Positions 8,156-18,875 are shown, counted from the first letter of the stretch. The stretch: 64,000 nucleotides of DNA from Rhodobacteraceae bacterium HTCC2150 (GCA_000169395.1 AAXZ01000001.1:310001-374000), one strand, 5' to 3'. Translations and numbers: made by a program. The notes: generated from the letters alone by a model not told the origin.

Positions 8156-9517
8156 CTAAGTATTACCTATCGTTCCGTCGAATTTCTTTTCCAAATCCGA
8201 CCAGCAATCAATGTAGTCATCCTGTAATGGTGCCTCGTTTGCGGCGAATTCAGTCAGGTGTTGTGGAAAGCGGGTTTCGAACATGAAAGACATGGTGTTT
8301 GCCAAATATTGTGGCTTTAGCTCGGTTGTTGACGCGCCCTCAAAAGCATTGCGATCGGGGCCGTGGGGCAGCATCATGTTGTGAAGCGACATGCCGCCTG
8401 GAATAAACCCCTCTGGTTTGGCGTCATAAATTCCATAAATATTGCCCATCAATTCAGACATGATGTTTTTGTGATACCAAGGGGGACGGAATGTGTTTTC
8501 GGCCACGTTCCATCTGTCCCTAAACAGTACAAAATCAATGTTCGCGGTGCCCTCTACACCAGATGGTGCTGTTAGAACGGTAAAGATGGATGGGTCTGGG
8601 TGATCAAACAAGATCGCGCCAACAGGACTGAAAGTTTTTAGATCGTATTTGAACGGTGCGTAATTGCCGTGCCATGCAACCACATCAAGCGGTGAATGAT
8701 CGATGAATGTTTCATGAAACTGGCCACACCATTTAATCACCACGCGGCTGTCGGCCTGTCGATCCTCAAATGCGGCAACGGGTGTTTTGAAATCACGCGG
8801 ATTGGCCAAGCAATTGGCGCCAATAGGCCCGCGGTTGGGTAAGGTGAACACCTGTCCATAGTTTTCGCAAACAAAACCGCGCGCTGGGCCTTCCAAAACC
8901 TCGACCCTAAACACCATGCCACGGGGGATGATTGCAATTTCTTGTGGATCCAAATCGATGACGCCCATTTCCGTACAAAACCGCAAACGTCCTTCTTGGG
9001 GAACGATCAACAATTCGCTGTCAGCAGAATAGAAATACTCATCCACCATCGAGGCTGTAATCAGATAGATGTGCGCCGCCATGCCCACTTGGGTATTTAC
9101 ATCGCCCGCTGTCGTCATCGTGCGCATGCCAGTCAAGAACGTTAGATTTTCTTGGCCGTGTTCAACCGGACTCCAGCGATATTGGCCAAGGGATAAAACG
9201 TCCTCAATGATATGTGGTGCAGATTTCCAATAGGGCACATCCAGCTTTTTGAATCGGCCCGTATGTTTCACAGACGGTTGAATGCGGTAACACCACGTGC
9301 GTTCATTTTCACCACGCGGTGCGGTGAATGCGGTGCCAGACAATTGTTCAGCATAAAGGTTATAAGGACAAACTTGCGGTGAGTTTTGCCCTTGTGGCAA
9401 TGCGCCAGGCAGTGCTTCGGTTTCAAAATCATTCCCAAAACCCGGCATATAACCCGCGCTGGTTCCTATGGTTGAGGGGGCTTGCGTCATGCCACTTGGG
9501 TTTGCATTATCTGTCAT
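8156..9517 (-). CDS. hmgA: Homogentisate 1,2-dioxygenase
   Basis: 453 residues from the ATG at 9517, with AGGA about 10 bases upstream. The longer frame to 9772 runs through the promoter and operator described here and is rejected. Family hallmarks: [19 protein letters not shown] near the N terminus, [14 protein letters not shown], and the iron-site region [15 protein letters not shown] and [14 protein letters not shown]. It is an Fe(II) ring-cleaving dioxygenase that opens homogentisate to maleylacetoacetate. It is the first gene of the seven-gene operon and faces a MarR regulator. Confidence 0.96.
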   Translation of the reverse strand: MTDNANPSGMTQAPSTIGTSAGYMPGFGNDFETEALPGALPQGQNSPQVCPYNLYAEQLSGTAFTAPRGENERTWCYRIQPSVKHTGRFKKLDVPYWKSAPHIIEDVLSLGQYRWSPVEHGQENLTFLTGMRTMTTAGDVNTQVGMAAHIYLITASMVDEYFYSADSELLIVPQEGRLRFCTEMGVIDLDPQEIAIIPRGMVFRVEVLEGPARGFVCENYGQVFTLPNRGPIGANCLANPRDFKTPVAAFEDRQADSRVVIKWCGQFHETFIDHSPLDVVAWHGNYAPFKYDLKTFSPVGAILFDHPDPSIFTVLTAPSGVEGTANIDFVLFRDRWNVAENTFRPPWYHKNIMSELMGNIYGIYDAKPEGFIPGGMSLHNMMLPHGPDRNAFEGASTTELKPQYLANTMSFMFETRFPQHLTEFAANEAPLQDDYIDCWSDLEKKFDGTIGNT

Positions 9518-9545
9518 AGAATTGGTCCTACTTTTGCTGGGCGTC

Positions 9546-9573
9546 ATTATCGTTGCATTTGCAACGGTGTCAA
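9546..9573 (-). promoter_or_regulatory. hmgA promoter with palindromic operator in the spacer
   Basis: Read on the minus strand: TTGACA (9573-9568), a 16-base spacer, then GATAAT (9551-9546), giving a start about 22 bases before the hmgA ATG. The spacer is occupied by a perfect 16-base palindrome, CGTTGCATTTGCAACG at 9551-9566 (arms CGTTGCA/TGCAACG around TT). A protein bound there would block RNA polymerase. The divergent MarR protein is the obvious candidate; that assignment is inferred. Confidence 0.75.
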
Positions 9574-9584
9574 GATTGGCAGTG

Positions 9585-9612
9585 TTGACGCATAAGAAAA
9601 ATTGGCTATGAC
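9585..9612 (+). promoter_or_regulatory. Probable promoter of the marR gene
   Basis: TTGACG (9585-9590), 16 bases, then TATGAC (9607-9612). The predicted transcription start falls at or within a base or two of the ATG at 9619, so the message may be leaderless. It lies next to the hmgA operator palindrome, so autoregulation is plausible. Confidence 0.5.
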
Positions 9613-9618
9613 TTAGGC

Positions 9619-10077
9619 ATGAGCCAACCAAATTCCCCCGACGATGATTTTGTTCTAGATGAATTTCTGCCTTATCAATTGGCTGTTCTAGCGGGGCGTG
9701 TAAGCCGTGAATTTTCCGCAATCTATCGCGAAAAATTTGGCTTTGGGGTTTCGGAATGGCGTGTACTTGCACATCTATCCCAAACCGGTTCTGTGTCTGT
9801 GCGTGAAATCCACGAAAAGGTGGATATGGATAAATCCAAAGTTTCCCGAGCAGCCACGCGGCTTGAAAAATCTGGTTACCTCACCAAACAAACGAATGCC
9901 GAAGATCGCCGGTTGATAGAATTGTCCCTAACGACCACGGGCCGTGATGTGGTGAAACAGTTGACGCCGCTGGCCCAAGAATTTGAGCGTAAGGTTTTGG
10001 CGCAACTTGGCGATTTCAGCGGCGATTTTCGCAAAAGTGTCGATGCGTTGTTGGCTGATGAAACGACGCAGCGTTAA
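9619..10077 (+). CDS. MarR-family regulator of the homogentisate operon
   Basis: 152 residues with the winged-helix MarR core: [43 protein letters not shown] and the basic wing [13 protein letters not shown]. Members bind short palindromes as dimers and release them on binding an aromatic ligand. It is transcribed divergently from hmgA across a 101-base gap that holds a perfect palindrome within the hmgA promoter, so repression relieved by homogentisate or a related aromatic is the likely mode. The ligand is inferred. Confidence 0.9.
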   Translation: MSQPNSPDDDFVLDEFLPYQLAVLAGRVSREFSAIYREKFGFGVSEWRVLAHLSQTGSVSVREIHEKVDMDKSKVSRAATRLEKSGYLTKQTNAEDRRLIELSLTTTGRDVVKQLTPLAQEFERKVLAQLGDFSGDFRKSVDALLADETTQR

Positions 10078-10131
10078 GCGCGCAACCCAGCTCAAGAATT
10101 GCTATGATCAAGAAAATCAAAAGGGAATAAC

Positions 10132-11307
10132 ATGTCTGATATATTCATCCTTAGTGGCGCACGCACTGCCATCGGTACTTTCGGCGGATCATTGGACGCA
10201 ACCGCGCCGATAGCGTTAGGCGCCGAAGTTTCCAAAGCAGCGATTGCCCGTGCTGGCGTTGATGCCAAACAAATTGGCGATGTTGCTTTTGGCCATATCA
10301 TTAACACCGAACCGCGTGACATGTATCTTTCACGCGCCGCCGCGATTGAGGCGGGTGTGCCCGACACAACGCCGGCCATGAATGTTAATCGGTTGTGCGG
10401 TTCAGGGGCGCAAGCGATCGTTTCAGTGATGCAATCAATGATGAACGGGGATGCGGAATTCGGTCTGGCCGGTGGTGCCGAATGCATGAGCCGATCGCCC
10501 TACATTCTAGAAGGGGCGCGTTGGGGGCAAAAGATGGGCAACGCAGGCGTCACGGATATGATGCTGGGTGCATTAAACTGCCCATTTGGTACGGGTCACA
10601 TGGGTGTCACAGCAGAAAATGTTGCCAAAGAAAATGATATCACTCGTGAAGATCAGGATGTCTTTGCTTTGGCTTCACAAAACCGCGCCAAAGCAGCAAT
10701 TGAGGGCGGCCTGTTCGCCGATCAAATTGTACCGATAGAAATCAAAGTTAAACGTCAGCTTGTTGAATTCACAACGGATGAACATCCCAAAGCATCCACC
10801 GCCGAAAGCCTTGCGGGATTGCGGCCTGCTTTCCAAAAGGAAGGCACGGTTACTGCAGGCAATGCATCAGGTATCAACGATGGGGCCGCGGCTATTGTGA
10901 TGGCCAATGGGTCGGCCGTTGAAAAAGGAAATTTGAAACCTCGTGCACGTATTTTAGGATACGCGCACGCAGGCGTACGACCCGAGGTTATGGGTATTGG
11001 GCCAATTCCAGCGGTGAAAAAACTGTTGGCCAAAACTGGCTTAAAGGCATCTGATTTTGACGTTATCGAAAGCAACGAAGCCTTCGCCGCACAGGCGATT
11101 GCGGTGAACCGCGCGCTTGATCTAGATCCCGCCAAAGTGAACCCAAATGGGGGTGCCATTGCCCTTGGTCATCCAGTTGGCGCAACGGGCGCAATCCTGA
11201 TGGTAAAGTTGATGGCGGAACTTGAACGCACGAACGGCAAACTTGGCTTGATCACGATGTGCATCGGTGGCGGTCAGGGAATTGCGATTGCGATAGAACG
11301 GGTCTAA
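10132..11307 (+). CDS. Acetyl-CoA acetyltransferase (beta-ketothiolase)
   Basis: 391 residues, full length for a biosynthetic-type thiolase. The catalytic triad is intact: Cys89 (NRLCGSG), His347 (IALGHPVGATG) and Cys377 (MCIGGGQG). It condenses two acetyl-CoA, or cleaves acetoacetyl-CoA or other 3-ketoacyl-CoA. It has its own RBS (AAAGGG) 54 bases after marR. Its position beside a pathway that releases acetoacetate suggests use in acetoacetyl-CoA cleavage, but no CoA-transferase lies nearby. A BktB-type broader chain-length role is possible. Confidence 0.9.
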   Translation: MSDIFILSGARTAIGTFGGSLDATAPIALGAEVSKAAIARAGVDAKQIGDVAFGHIINTEPRDMYLSRAAAIEAGVPDTTPAMNVNRLCGSGAQAIVSVMQSMMNGDAEFGLAGGAECMSRSPYILEGARWGQKMGNAGVTDMMLGALNCPFGTGHMGVTAENVAKENDITREDQDVFALASQNRAKAAIEGGLFADQIVPIEIKVKRQLVEFTTDEHPKASTAESLAGLRPAFQKEGTVTAGNASGINDGAAAIVMANGSAVEKGNLKPRARILGYAHAGVRPEVMGIGPIPAVKKLLAKTGLKASDFDVIESNEAFAAQAIAVNRALDLDPAKVNPNGGAIALGHPVGATGAILMVKLMAELERTNGKLGLITMCIGGGQGIAIAIERV

Positions 11308-11323
11308 AGGCTAAAAAGCGGCT

Positions 11324-13369
11324 CTATTTAAGGCGAAACTGCGCTTTTGCCGACATGCCGTTGCGATCAATAACTGACAGTGAAACGAACCCTTCTTCGG
11401 GTGCGGTCACTTGAATTTGGCGGCTATTTGCATTGCTTACGATGGGTGAACCATTGATTAGCCATGTGAATGGCGCTTGTCCGTCGCGTACCTTGGAGAT
11501 CAATTCACCGCCCGCCAAATCCAACAATGACCCATCTGGTGGAAAGGCAATTGCAGGGCCAATCAATGCGTTCTGATCCAATGATTTCCCGTCCCTGAAC
11601 CATTGCAAAGGCGGGGGCAAATCTGCATTTGCCACGATGAGTGTTTCTGCTGGCGGCGGTGGCATTGGCGCAACCTTTAGGTGATCGAAAACCTGAAACA
11701 AAACAGGTGCCGCCAATTCACCGCCAAAGGCGCCTGGAACGGGGGTACCGTCGGGTCGGCCCATCCAAACGCCGACGACATGTTGCCCATCATAACCCAA
11801 CGACCACGCATCACGGTGCCCATATGACGTACCAGTTTTGTAGGCGATTTGCCGATCAGCCGCACTGGCGGGCCTTGCCGCACCGGCCAATATATCCCCG
11901 ACTTGCCACGCAGCTGATGCCGCCAAAACGCGTGTGGTTTCCGATGTTGGTTCATCGCCAAAGTACTGTAATCCCATGGCCGTACCACCACGCGCTAAGG
12001 TGCCATACACCCGCATCAAATCAGCAAGTGACATACCAAGACCCCCCAAACCCACGGCCAATCCTGCTTGTCCACCAGGTACAACCGGTTTGCCGCCTGT
12101 ACGGCTGATCGATTGCATCAATCGTGCAGGGCCAAGTCGATCCAAAATCGAGACAACAGGAATGTTCAGCGAAAGTTGCAAGGCGTTACGCACACGTACC
12201 GTGCCGCGAAATTGATTGTCAAAATTCTGCGGCAGGTAGGTGCCAAAGGCAGTTGGGCGATCTTCAATCAATGTTTCGGGATGGGCCAATCCACGATCAA
12301 ACGCCAATCCGTAAATCAGCGGTTTTAGCGTCGAGCCGGGCGATCGAAGCGCTTGCGTCATATCAATAAATCCACGCGCCTTGCCTTGCTGATAGGCTGG
12401 TGATCCGATTGAGGCGAGAACCTCACCCGTTTCATGATCCGCAACCATTAACGCCAAAGAGGTGGCTGGGTCCTTGTTCACCATTGCATCCCTTGCCAAT
12501 TTTTCCAGATCCTTTTGCAAATCTGCATCGATGGTCAAATTCACTTTCTGGCGTAAGGGGAACAGATTTATCGCATGATCAGCCAAATGTGGTGCAATGG
12601 CGGGAAAGACGGCGCGGTGATGGGGCAGGGCGTCACTTTGGGCCGCGATCGCCTCGTCCTTTGGTAAAATACCTTTCGCAACCATCCTCGCAAGAACGCG
12701 ATCACGCCCCTCACCCGCCGCATCTAAGTGACGATCAGGACGTCTGCGTTCGGGTGCTTGAGGCAGTGCCACCAACAAGGCAGTCTCGGCTGGTGTAAGG
12801 CGGTGCGGCGGCTTGTTGAAATACGCAAGACTGGCGGCGCGAACACCCTCAAGATTGCCGCCATAAGGGGCAGTTTGAAGATAGAGTTTTAGAATTTCGC
12901 GTTTACTTAACTGTTGTTCCATGGCCAAAGCCACGCGAATTTGGCGGATTTTTCCGGCCCATTTCCCCGTGGTACCATCCTCAAGCAGCCGCGCGACTTG
13001 CATGGTCAAGGTCGATCCACCGGAAACCATGCGACCATTCCATGCCGCCTGAAATGCGGCGCGCGACATGGCCCAAAGATCCAAACCTTGATGACGATAA
13101 AAACGCTTGTCCTCAAATGCGATCAGCATTGAAATGAAACGTGGATCAACTTCGGCCACATTGACGGCCAATCGCCATCGCCCGTCGGCCACCTGATAGG
13201 CGCGCAATAGCTTGCCGTTTCTGTCCACCACCTCGGTGCCAGTCGCAACAATAAGTGGGGGCAGTTCGGTATCAGCCACCCAATGGCGAAGTCTGTCCAT
13301 GCCACCGGCAAAAATCCCAGCGGCCAATACGCCGCCGATCAACAATCGATGAAGAGTGCGGGACTTCAA
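11324..13369 (-). CDS. pbpC: Penicillin-binding protein 1C (bifunctional)
   Basis: 681 residues. An N-terminal membrane anchor (about 9-23) is followed by a glycosyltransferase-51 domain with catalytic Glu86 in AFEDKRFYRHQG and GGSTLTMQ (117-124). The transpeptidase domain has SPGSTLKP (nucleophile Ser346, SxxK) and YKTGTSYGHRDAW. A C-terminal penicillin-binding protein 1C beta domain ends the protein. It polymerises and cross-links peptidoglycan in the periplasm. It lies 6 bases after the alpha-2-macroglobulin gene, the pairing known from E. coli pbpC-yfhM. Confidence 0.95.
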   Translation of the reverse strand: MKSRTLHRLLIGGVLAAGIFAGGMDRLRHWVADTELPPLIVATGTEVVDRNGKLLRAYQVADGRWRLAVNVAEVDPRFISMLIAFEDKRFYRHQGLDLWAMSRAAFQAAWNGRMVSGGSTLTMQVARLLEDGTTGKWAGKIRQIRVALAMEQQLSKREILKLYLQTAPYGGNLEGVRAASLAYFNKPPHRLTPAETALLVALPQAPERRRPDRHLDAAGEGRDRVLARMVAKGILPKDEAIAAQSDALPHHRAVFPAIAPHLADHAINLFPLRQKVNLTIDADLQKDLEKLARDAMVNKDPATSLALMVADHETGEVLASIGSPAYQQGKARGFIDMTQALRSPGSTLKPLIYGLAFDRGLAHPETLIEDRPTAFGTYLPQNFDNQFRGTVRVRNALQLSLNIPVVSILDRLGPARLMQSISRTGGKPVVPGGQAGLAVGLGGLGMSLADLMRVYGTLARGGTAMGLQYFGDEPTSETTRVLAASAAWQVGDILAGAARPASAADRQIAYKTGTSYGHRDAWSLGYDGQHVVGVWMGRPDGTPVPGAFGGELAAPVLFQVFDHLKVAPMPPPPAETLIVANADLPPPLQWFRDGKSLDQNALIGPAIAFPPDGSLLDLAGGELISKVRDGQAPFTWLINGSPIVSNANSRQIQVTAPEEGFVSLSVIDRNGMSAKAQFRLK

Positions 13370-13375
13370 AGCGAT

Positions 13376-16300
13376 CTATTGGCTGATGTAAACACGGCCA
13401 GCGTCACTGTTTGCGCGATATTGTGGTCGATACATATCCTCGACAGATGCCGCGGGATGATGGAACGCGCCTTGGGTTACCGCGCGAACAATATAGGCCA
13501 ACGAAAAGTCACTTTCCGATTGCCAATCCACCGCGGCCAAAAAGCGATCTTGCCTAAACTCTGTATTTTTGGGCGTTGCATTCAATTCTAACCAACCCAG
13601 ATCGGATATATCACCGGCACGCAAAAGGTTCGGATTGTCGATTTCAAAGCCAGCGGGCAGGGGATCGTTTATCATAAGCCGTGCTTCGGCACGTTCCCAC
13701 GGCATTACCCGCAATACCACAACCAGACGGTCGCCTTGCTGAACGTTTTTCAAATCGACCAAGCCGCCCTCGACTGTGTAATATTCGCGTTTGATTGCGT
13801 AACCATTGCCGCCAGCAGGGACCAAAACTTGGGGCACACCAAAGGTTGTTAGCGTCAAAAGCTCTGATTTAGAGCCTATATTTTGGATATCAACCGATGC
13901 ATCGGACTGGTTTTCCAACATGCGAATTAACGGTCCATCCGCTGGTGATCCGTTGATGGCAAGCGGCTGACTTACGCCACCAGATCGAGAAAGAGCATTG
14001 GCGGCCATCAACGACCACAGCGACTCTTGGGTGGATCGGTTGCGCCCAGCGCCTTGCGCCACAAGTTGTGCCAGCGTTACTTGGTCGATGACTTGGCTTC
14101 TGGCTTCTCTTGCCAATGTCAAAACGGCGGCGGCATCGCGTAAGTTCGTGCCGTAATCCGCACGCCAAACGGCGGCTTCTTTGCGGGTGATACTAATGGC
14201 CAGATTTTTGCCAGCCAAGGCAAACATCTTATCCGCGCGACGTTGATCGCCATACATCGCCAAAGCGGCACCCATTTGCGCTTGGGCCAAGGGGGTTGCA
14301 AAGGCGTCGCCTTTTACGTCAGCGAAATATCGCAAATCCCCAACCGAGGCGGCACCTTCGCGTGCGAGCACCATCAACGCATAGGCAAGGTTTTCACCAC
14401 CGCGATCAAAGTCACTGGCGTAATTCACAGAATTTCTGAGGTTATCTAACGCCATTCTGAAGGCGCGATCAGGCACGTTGTGCCCTTCGGCGCGGGCACG
14501 TGAAAGGAAATCGGTGACATAGGCGTTCAACCATCCATCGCCACTGGCCGGACGCCACAAACCAAACGCGCCGTTGCTAGATTGATTTGCAAGGATGGCC
14601 GTTATGGCTTGTGAAATTCGGGTGTCCACGTTTTCACGCTGATCCAGTCCCATTACACGGGCAACTTGGTCAAAATACAGCAGTGGCATCGCCTTAGATG
14701 TCAGTTGTTCGGTACAGCCATATGGATAACGATCAAGCGTTTGAAGCAAGCCAGGCGCATCAAATCGACCCAAAGGACCGGCGGTTAAAATAGCATGACC
14801 TGATCCCGCGTGCATGTCGGCAAAAACATCATTTGAAAAGCTAAAGCTGTCGCCTGCGGCCAGATTAAACTGACGGGTTGTTGAAACCTCGGGGTCGTTT
14901 AGTTGAACAGGCAACATCAACGTCTTGGTCAGGTTTTTACCGTTGGGCAATGTCATAGATATTTTGACGTTTTGCAGGCCAATAATCCGCGCATCTAAAT
15001 CAAGGCTAAACTGTTTTGTGCCAGAAACCGCAAGATCAAAACCAGAGGGCACAGCGGCAAGGCTTAAACCGTTACTTGTGGTGACATCCAAACCAATGCG
15101 TCCTGCCGGACCGCTGGCATGAACGATATCCATCCGTAATGTTGCGGTGTCACCTGGCGCCATAAAGCGGGGCAGGCTGGCGGTCAAAACAACAGGATCA
15201 CGCACAAGCACATCCTGTTCAGCCTGGCCAATACCGGTGTCAGACCAAACTACAGCCATAAGGCGCACGGTGCCGTTAAATTCAGGCAAATCAAATTGCG
15301 CAACAGCCCGCCCGCGTTCATCCACGGTGATTGGACCGCTGAAATAAGAAACCAGTTCTTCTGTTGGGGGCGGTGCTTGGCGTTTCATACCACCCGCGGC
15401 ATCACCACCCGAACGGATCGTTCCAGCCGCGCCATTCATGCCATCAATCAAACGTCCGTAAACATCACGGATACCCATGCCAAGGCGACGCTGACCAAAG
15501 TAATGATCAAGGGGGTCAGGGCTGTCAAAACTGGTCAGGTTCAAAATACCCAAATCTATAGCAGCGATCGTGGCATAGGCGGTTTCCCCTGCTTGGATGC
15601 CGTCAACATTCAAGACAACATTCATGGGGCTGCGTGGGCTGGCCTCGGCCATTTCTTCAAAGGCGACAGTCAACGCCTTGTGGGCAGGATCAACCTTGCC
15701 ATAGGCCAAACCAAGTGCACGTGTTGGGTTTTGGCCTTTGGTCTCATCTAGCGGTGTCACGACACTGGCCGTAACATAGGCACCTGCACCCCATTCATCC
15801 GTAACAGGCAGGCTGATAAGGTTTTCACCCTCATCCACCGCCACGGCCTGCATTGAGATTAGGCGATTAGACATGACGTTAATCAAGGCAATACCAGCCT
15901 GTCTTGGGACAATGCGCAAAGTGGCGACATCACCAGCACCGTAGGCCGGTTTGTCCAAACTAAGTTCGAGGGTATCGGGCGTATCAGATGCATCAGCTGG
16001 CGCATACCATCCAGTGTCAAATCCATAAGAGCTGGCAATGAATTCACCACTAACAGACTCAACCTTGATTTCATAACTGCCCCATTCAACGGGGCTGGAA
16101 ACCGAAACAGTTTGATCGGACAGTAAATCGACCGTGCCACTTTGAATGCGTTCGCGTGTTGTAATTGGTTCCCAATTCCAGTCGCCATATTGTTGATACC
16201 ATTGGTAACGACGTTTGATGCGGTTGATGGTGTATTTAACTGGCATCGCTTGTTGGGTTAGGTTTTTGTTCAAGGCAATCAGGTTAAATGTGGCTTCGCT

Positions 16301-18826
16301 GCCTTCGGGAACCACACCGTCAAACAAGGGTTTGATGCCGATAAGGGCCGTGCTTGGGGCAAGGGTTTTGACGATGTTTCGTTCAACTGGACGCCCAGAA
16401 CCTTCGGTTACGCGTACGGTAAAACCGGCCTCAAGTGGGGGCGGGCTACCGGACAATGTTGGCAGTTTGGCCGCAACGATTGCATGGCCGTCTGCATCGG
16501 TTCGCTCACTGGTTTCAAATGATGTCAGAATGGATCTAAATGGTTCATCATGTCGCCCAAACAGATAACCCTTGAAGCCATCTATTTCACGACGTTCCCG
16601 CAAACGCACCTCGCCTTCAATTGGTAAATCTGCGGCAGGGGCACCAAACAAATATCGTGCAGCAACCGTAAGGGCGGCGGCATCACCTGGTCGGTAATTA
16701 ACGTCTGGCAAAGACAAATCAAAATCGATGCGTTCGGGTAAAAAATCTTCGACCAAAAACTGTGTTCGCGAAAGAGCAGCCGACTTTGGATCAACATAGG
16801 CCGCCAGTTGCCAAGTTCCGCGCTGGGCTGATCCGGCAATGGGCAGGCTGAATACATGACCACCATTTGTATCGGCGTTTGACAGGTTTCGGCTATATTC
16901 GACCCCGTCTGGGCGCGTAAGTACCACGGTAAGCGGCAGGTTGGGCAAGGCGGCTGCGTCAGCATCGCGCAAAAGGGCTATGACGTTCACCACTTCGCCC
17001 GCACGATACGCGCCGCGATCGGTGGTTAGGAAAACGTCAATTGGTGGGGCGGGTGGATTGCCCTCTACACCCCGATCAGAAAGATCAAATTCAGGATCAG
17101 AAAGGTTCATGAAACCCAGATCATTTTCACCATCGCGCATGACCAACATTGCAGGGCGCGCGCTGCCTGTCCCCCGCGACAAACCAGGTGCAAAACGAAC
17201 GTACCCATTGGCGTCTGAGGTGGCATTTGCCAAAACAGCGTTGGAATTTGACAAAAGTTCAACGTCTACTCCAACTTTGGCCGAAGCATCCGCAAGACTG
17301 CGCACAAAGACGTGCAGACCATCGACGCCAGATAGGCTTGTTGCCCCCAGATCACTAATCACAAACCATTGGGTTGCCGGTGGGTTGTCATAGGTATCTG
17401 CGCCGGCAATGGCGGCCTGCAATGCGTAGATGCCCGGATCTAAATCACGCACAACATCGCCCATGGGCAGGCGTGTAGTAACCTCTTGATTGATATCCTG
17501 TTGAACTTGTCCGGTGCCTGTCCAAATTTCTTCAGCAACCTCTGAACGAAACTCGTCATCTTGGTAAACGCTGATCGGGCGCGAGATAAGGCCACTTTGG
17601 ATCGAGCGCACCAAATTGCGGTCGCTAACGCGGCGCAGTTTTAAGGCCACTTCTGTTAGGTTGACCGTCGTAATCGGAATTCCAGCATCGGGTGTCTTGG
17701 GTAAAATATACGCCCGCCCTGGAAAGCGAACAACAGGCCCACGGTCACGTACATATTGGGTCAATGACACAGATTTTACCAAGGCCTCACCGCTGGCCGA
17801 GGGCAATCCTTGGCGTAATGTAAATCGGTATCTTTCACCATGTTGCAAGCCCTGAACACAAAGTTGACTGCCGCTTGCAGTAACCGTCAGACCGGTGTCG
17901 GAAAATTGGACGAAATTTTCGTAATCTACGCCGTTTTTGGCCAAAGGATCGCTGAAATTAGCACAAATGCGGGGATCGGCACTGTCACTTTCAACGGAGG
18001 TTTCTGTAACGCGGAAGCCATATTTTGCGATGGCGGCGTTTAACGCCATGTCCGTGTCGTCACGTGGCGCAAGGTCATAAGAAAGGCGTAACGCAGGGAT
18101 CATTGTTTTACCACGACGGCCCGCCTGAAGGGCGTCTGCCATAACCGAAAGAATAGACGCGCGTTGAGCGGGGTTATCAGATCGCAAGTAGGCATTGATG
18201 GATGCACGAAGCGCTGTTTGACGATAGCGGCGCGTTTTACTGCTGCTTTCGCTTTTAACCGTCATGTTTAACCACGCATAATCCAACCAATGATCAGCCC
18301 GATCACTTAAAACCAGCGCTGCTGCTGTCCAGCCAATCGCGTTTTCAAAATTGCCTTCTTGTTCAGCATTCTGAGCCGCAGAAATAAGGGCAGAAATGGA
18401 CCATTCATCGGGGTAGAATTTTTCGGGCAATTCATCAGCCATGCGATAGGCGGCACCAAAATCCTCTTCTGTCAAAAACACCAACTCGTCACTGCGTTGA
18501 TTTGCCAAGATTTCGCTGTTGCGGGCCGTTTCATAAATGCGCCCACTAAGTGCGCCCTCATAAGGTTCGGTCTTTGAAATTTCGGACTTAGGAAAGCACG
18601 AATTGGAACGCGAATTAAAGGTGAAAGCGACACACCTATCATCTGTTAAACAGGCTTGGCGACAGGCAGATAGGTTTGTGTCGAATATTGCCTGAAGGTC
18701 AGAACCATAGAAATCCAAGTCACGTGTAATCGCAGCACGTCGATCCGGAATGAGATCGTTTTGCGCCAACGCGGCCGTGTGCCAAAAACTGATTAAAATG
18801 CTTACAAAAAATGCAACGCGGATCAT
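13376..18826 (-). CDS. Bacterial alpha-2-macroglobulin (YfhM-like) with N-terminal PAN domain
   Basis: 1816 residues. A Sec signal peptide (about 1-21, ending AALAQ) has no lipobox, so this is likely a soluble periplasmic protein, unlike the E. coli lipoprotein. Residues about 30-100 form a cysteine-rich PAN/apple-like domain (CRQACLTDDRCVAF, CFPKS). Macroglobulin domains follow, then a bait region. The thioester motif reads YGCTEQ with Cys1371 and Gln1374, so the covalent protease trap appears intact (CTEQ instead of the usual CLEQ). The family traps foreign proteases and is thought to guard the cell wall with PBP1C, whose gene is next in the operon. Confidence 0.93.
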   Translation of the reverse strand: MIRVAFFVSILISFWHTAALAQNDLIPDRRAAITRDLDFYGSDLQAIFDTNLSACRQACLTDDRCVAFTFNSRSNSCFPKSEISKTEPYEGALSGRIYETARNSEILANQRSDELVFLTEEDFGAAYRMADELPEKFYPDEWSISALISAAQNAEQEGNFENAIGWTAAALVLSDRADHWLDYAWLNMTVKSESSSKTRRYRQTALRASINAYLRSDNPAQRASILSVMADALQAGRRGKTMIPALRLSYDLAPRDDTDMALNAAIAKYGFRVTETSVESDSADPRICANFSDPLAKNGVDYENFVQFSDTGLTVTASGSQLCVQGLQHGERYRFTLRQGLPSASGEALVKSVSLTQYVRDRGPVVRFPGRAYILPKTPDAGIPITTVNLTEVALKLRRVSDRNLVRSIQSGLISRPISVYQDDEFRSEVAEEIWTGTGQVQQDINQEVTTRLPMGDVVRDLDPGIYALQAAIAGADTYDNPPATQWFVISDLGATSLSGVDGLHVFVRSLADASAKVGVDVELLSNSNAVLANATSDANGYVRFAPGLSRGTGSARPAMLVMRDGENDLGFMNLSDPEFDLSDRGVEGNPPAPPIDVFLTTDRGAYRAGEVVNVIALLRDADAAALPNLPLTVVLTRPDGVEYSRNLSNADTNGGHVFSLPIAGSAQRGTWQLAAYVDPKSAALSRTQFLVEDFLPERIDFDLSLPDVNYRPGDAAALTVAARYLFGAPAADLPIEGEVRLRERREIDGFKGYLFGRHDEPFRSILTSFETSERTDADGHAIVAAKLPTLSGSPPPLEAGFTVRVTEGSGRPVERNIVKTLAPSTALIGIKPLFDGVVPEGSEATFNLIALNKNLTQQAMPVKYTINRIKRRYQWYQQYGDWNWEPITTRERIQSGTVDLLSDQTVSVSSPVEWGSYEIKVESVSGEFIASSYGFDTGWYAPADASDTPDTLELSLDKPAYGAGDVATLRIVPRQAGIALINVMSNRLISMQAVAVDEGENLISLPVTDEWGAGAYVTASVVTPLDETKGQNPTRALGLAYGKVDPAHKALTVAFEEMAEASPRSPMNVVLNVDGIQAGETAYATIAAIDLGILNLTSFDSPDPLDHYFGQRRLGMGIRDVYGRLIDGMNGAAGTIRSGGDAAGGMKRQAPPPTEELVSYFSGPITVDERGRAVAQFDLPEFNGTVRLMAVVWSDTGIGQAEQDVLVRDPVVLTASLPRFMAPGDTATLRMDIVHASGPAGRIGLDVTTSNGLSLAAVPSGFDLAVSGTKQFSLDLDARIIGLQNVKISMTLPNGKNLTKTLMLPVQLNDPEVSTTRQFNLAAGDSFSFSNDVFADMHAGSGHAILTAGPLGRFDAPGLLQTLDRYPYGCTEQLTSKAMPLLYFDQVARVMGLDQRENVDTRISQAITAILANQSSNGAFGLWRPASGDGWLNAYVTDFLSRARAEGHNVPDRAFRMALDNLRNSVNYASDFDRGGENLAYALMVLAREGAASVGDLRYFADVKGDAFATPLAQAQMGAALAMYGDQRRADKMFALAGKNLAISITRKEAAVWRADYGTNLRDAAAVLTLAREARSQVIDQVTLAQLVAQGAGRNRSTQESLWSLMAANALSRSGGVSQPLAINGSPADGPLIRMLENQSDASVDIQNIGSKSELLTLTTFGVPQVLVPAGGNGYAIKREYYTVEGGLVDLKNVQQGDRLVVVLRVMPWERAEARLMINDPLPAGFEIDNPNLLRAGDISDLGWLELNATPKNTEFRQDRFLAAVDWQSESDFSLAYIVRAVTQGAFHHPAASVEDMYRPQYRANSDAGRVYISQ

Positions 18827-18875
18827 CTGCCGACTCCCTTAGTTATAAGGGGATCGTGCCATTCTACCCTCGGTT

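Noticed and set aside
9518-9772. Longer hmgA reading frame beginning at 9772
   Set aside because: It would run through the marR start, both promoters and the operator; family members begin near MTDNANP, and a ribosome site precedes the ATG at 9517.
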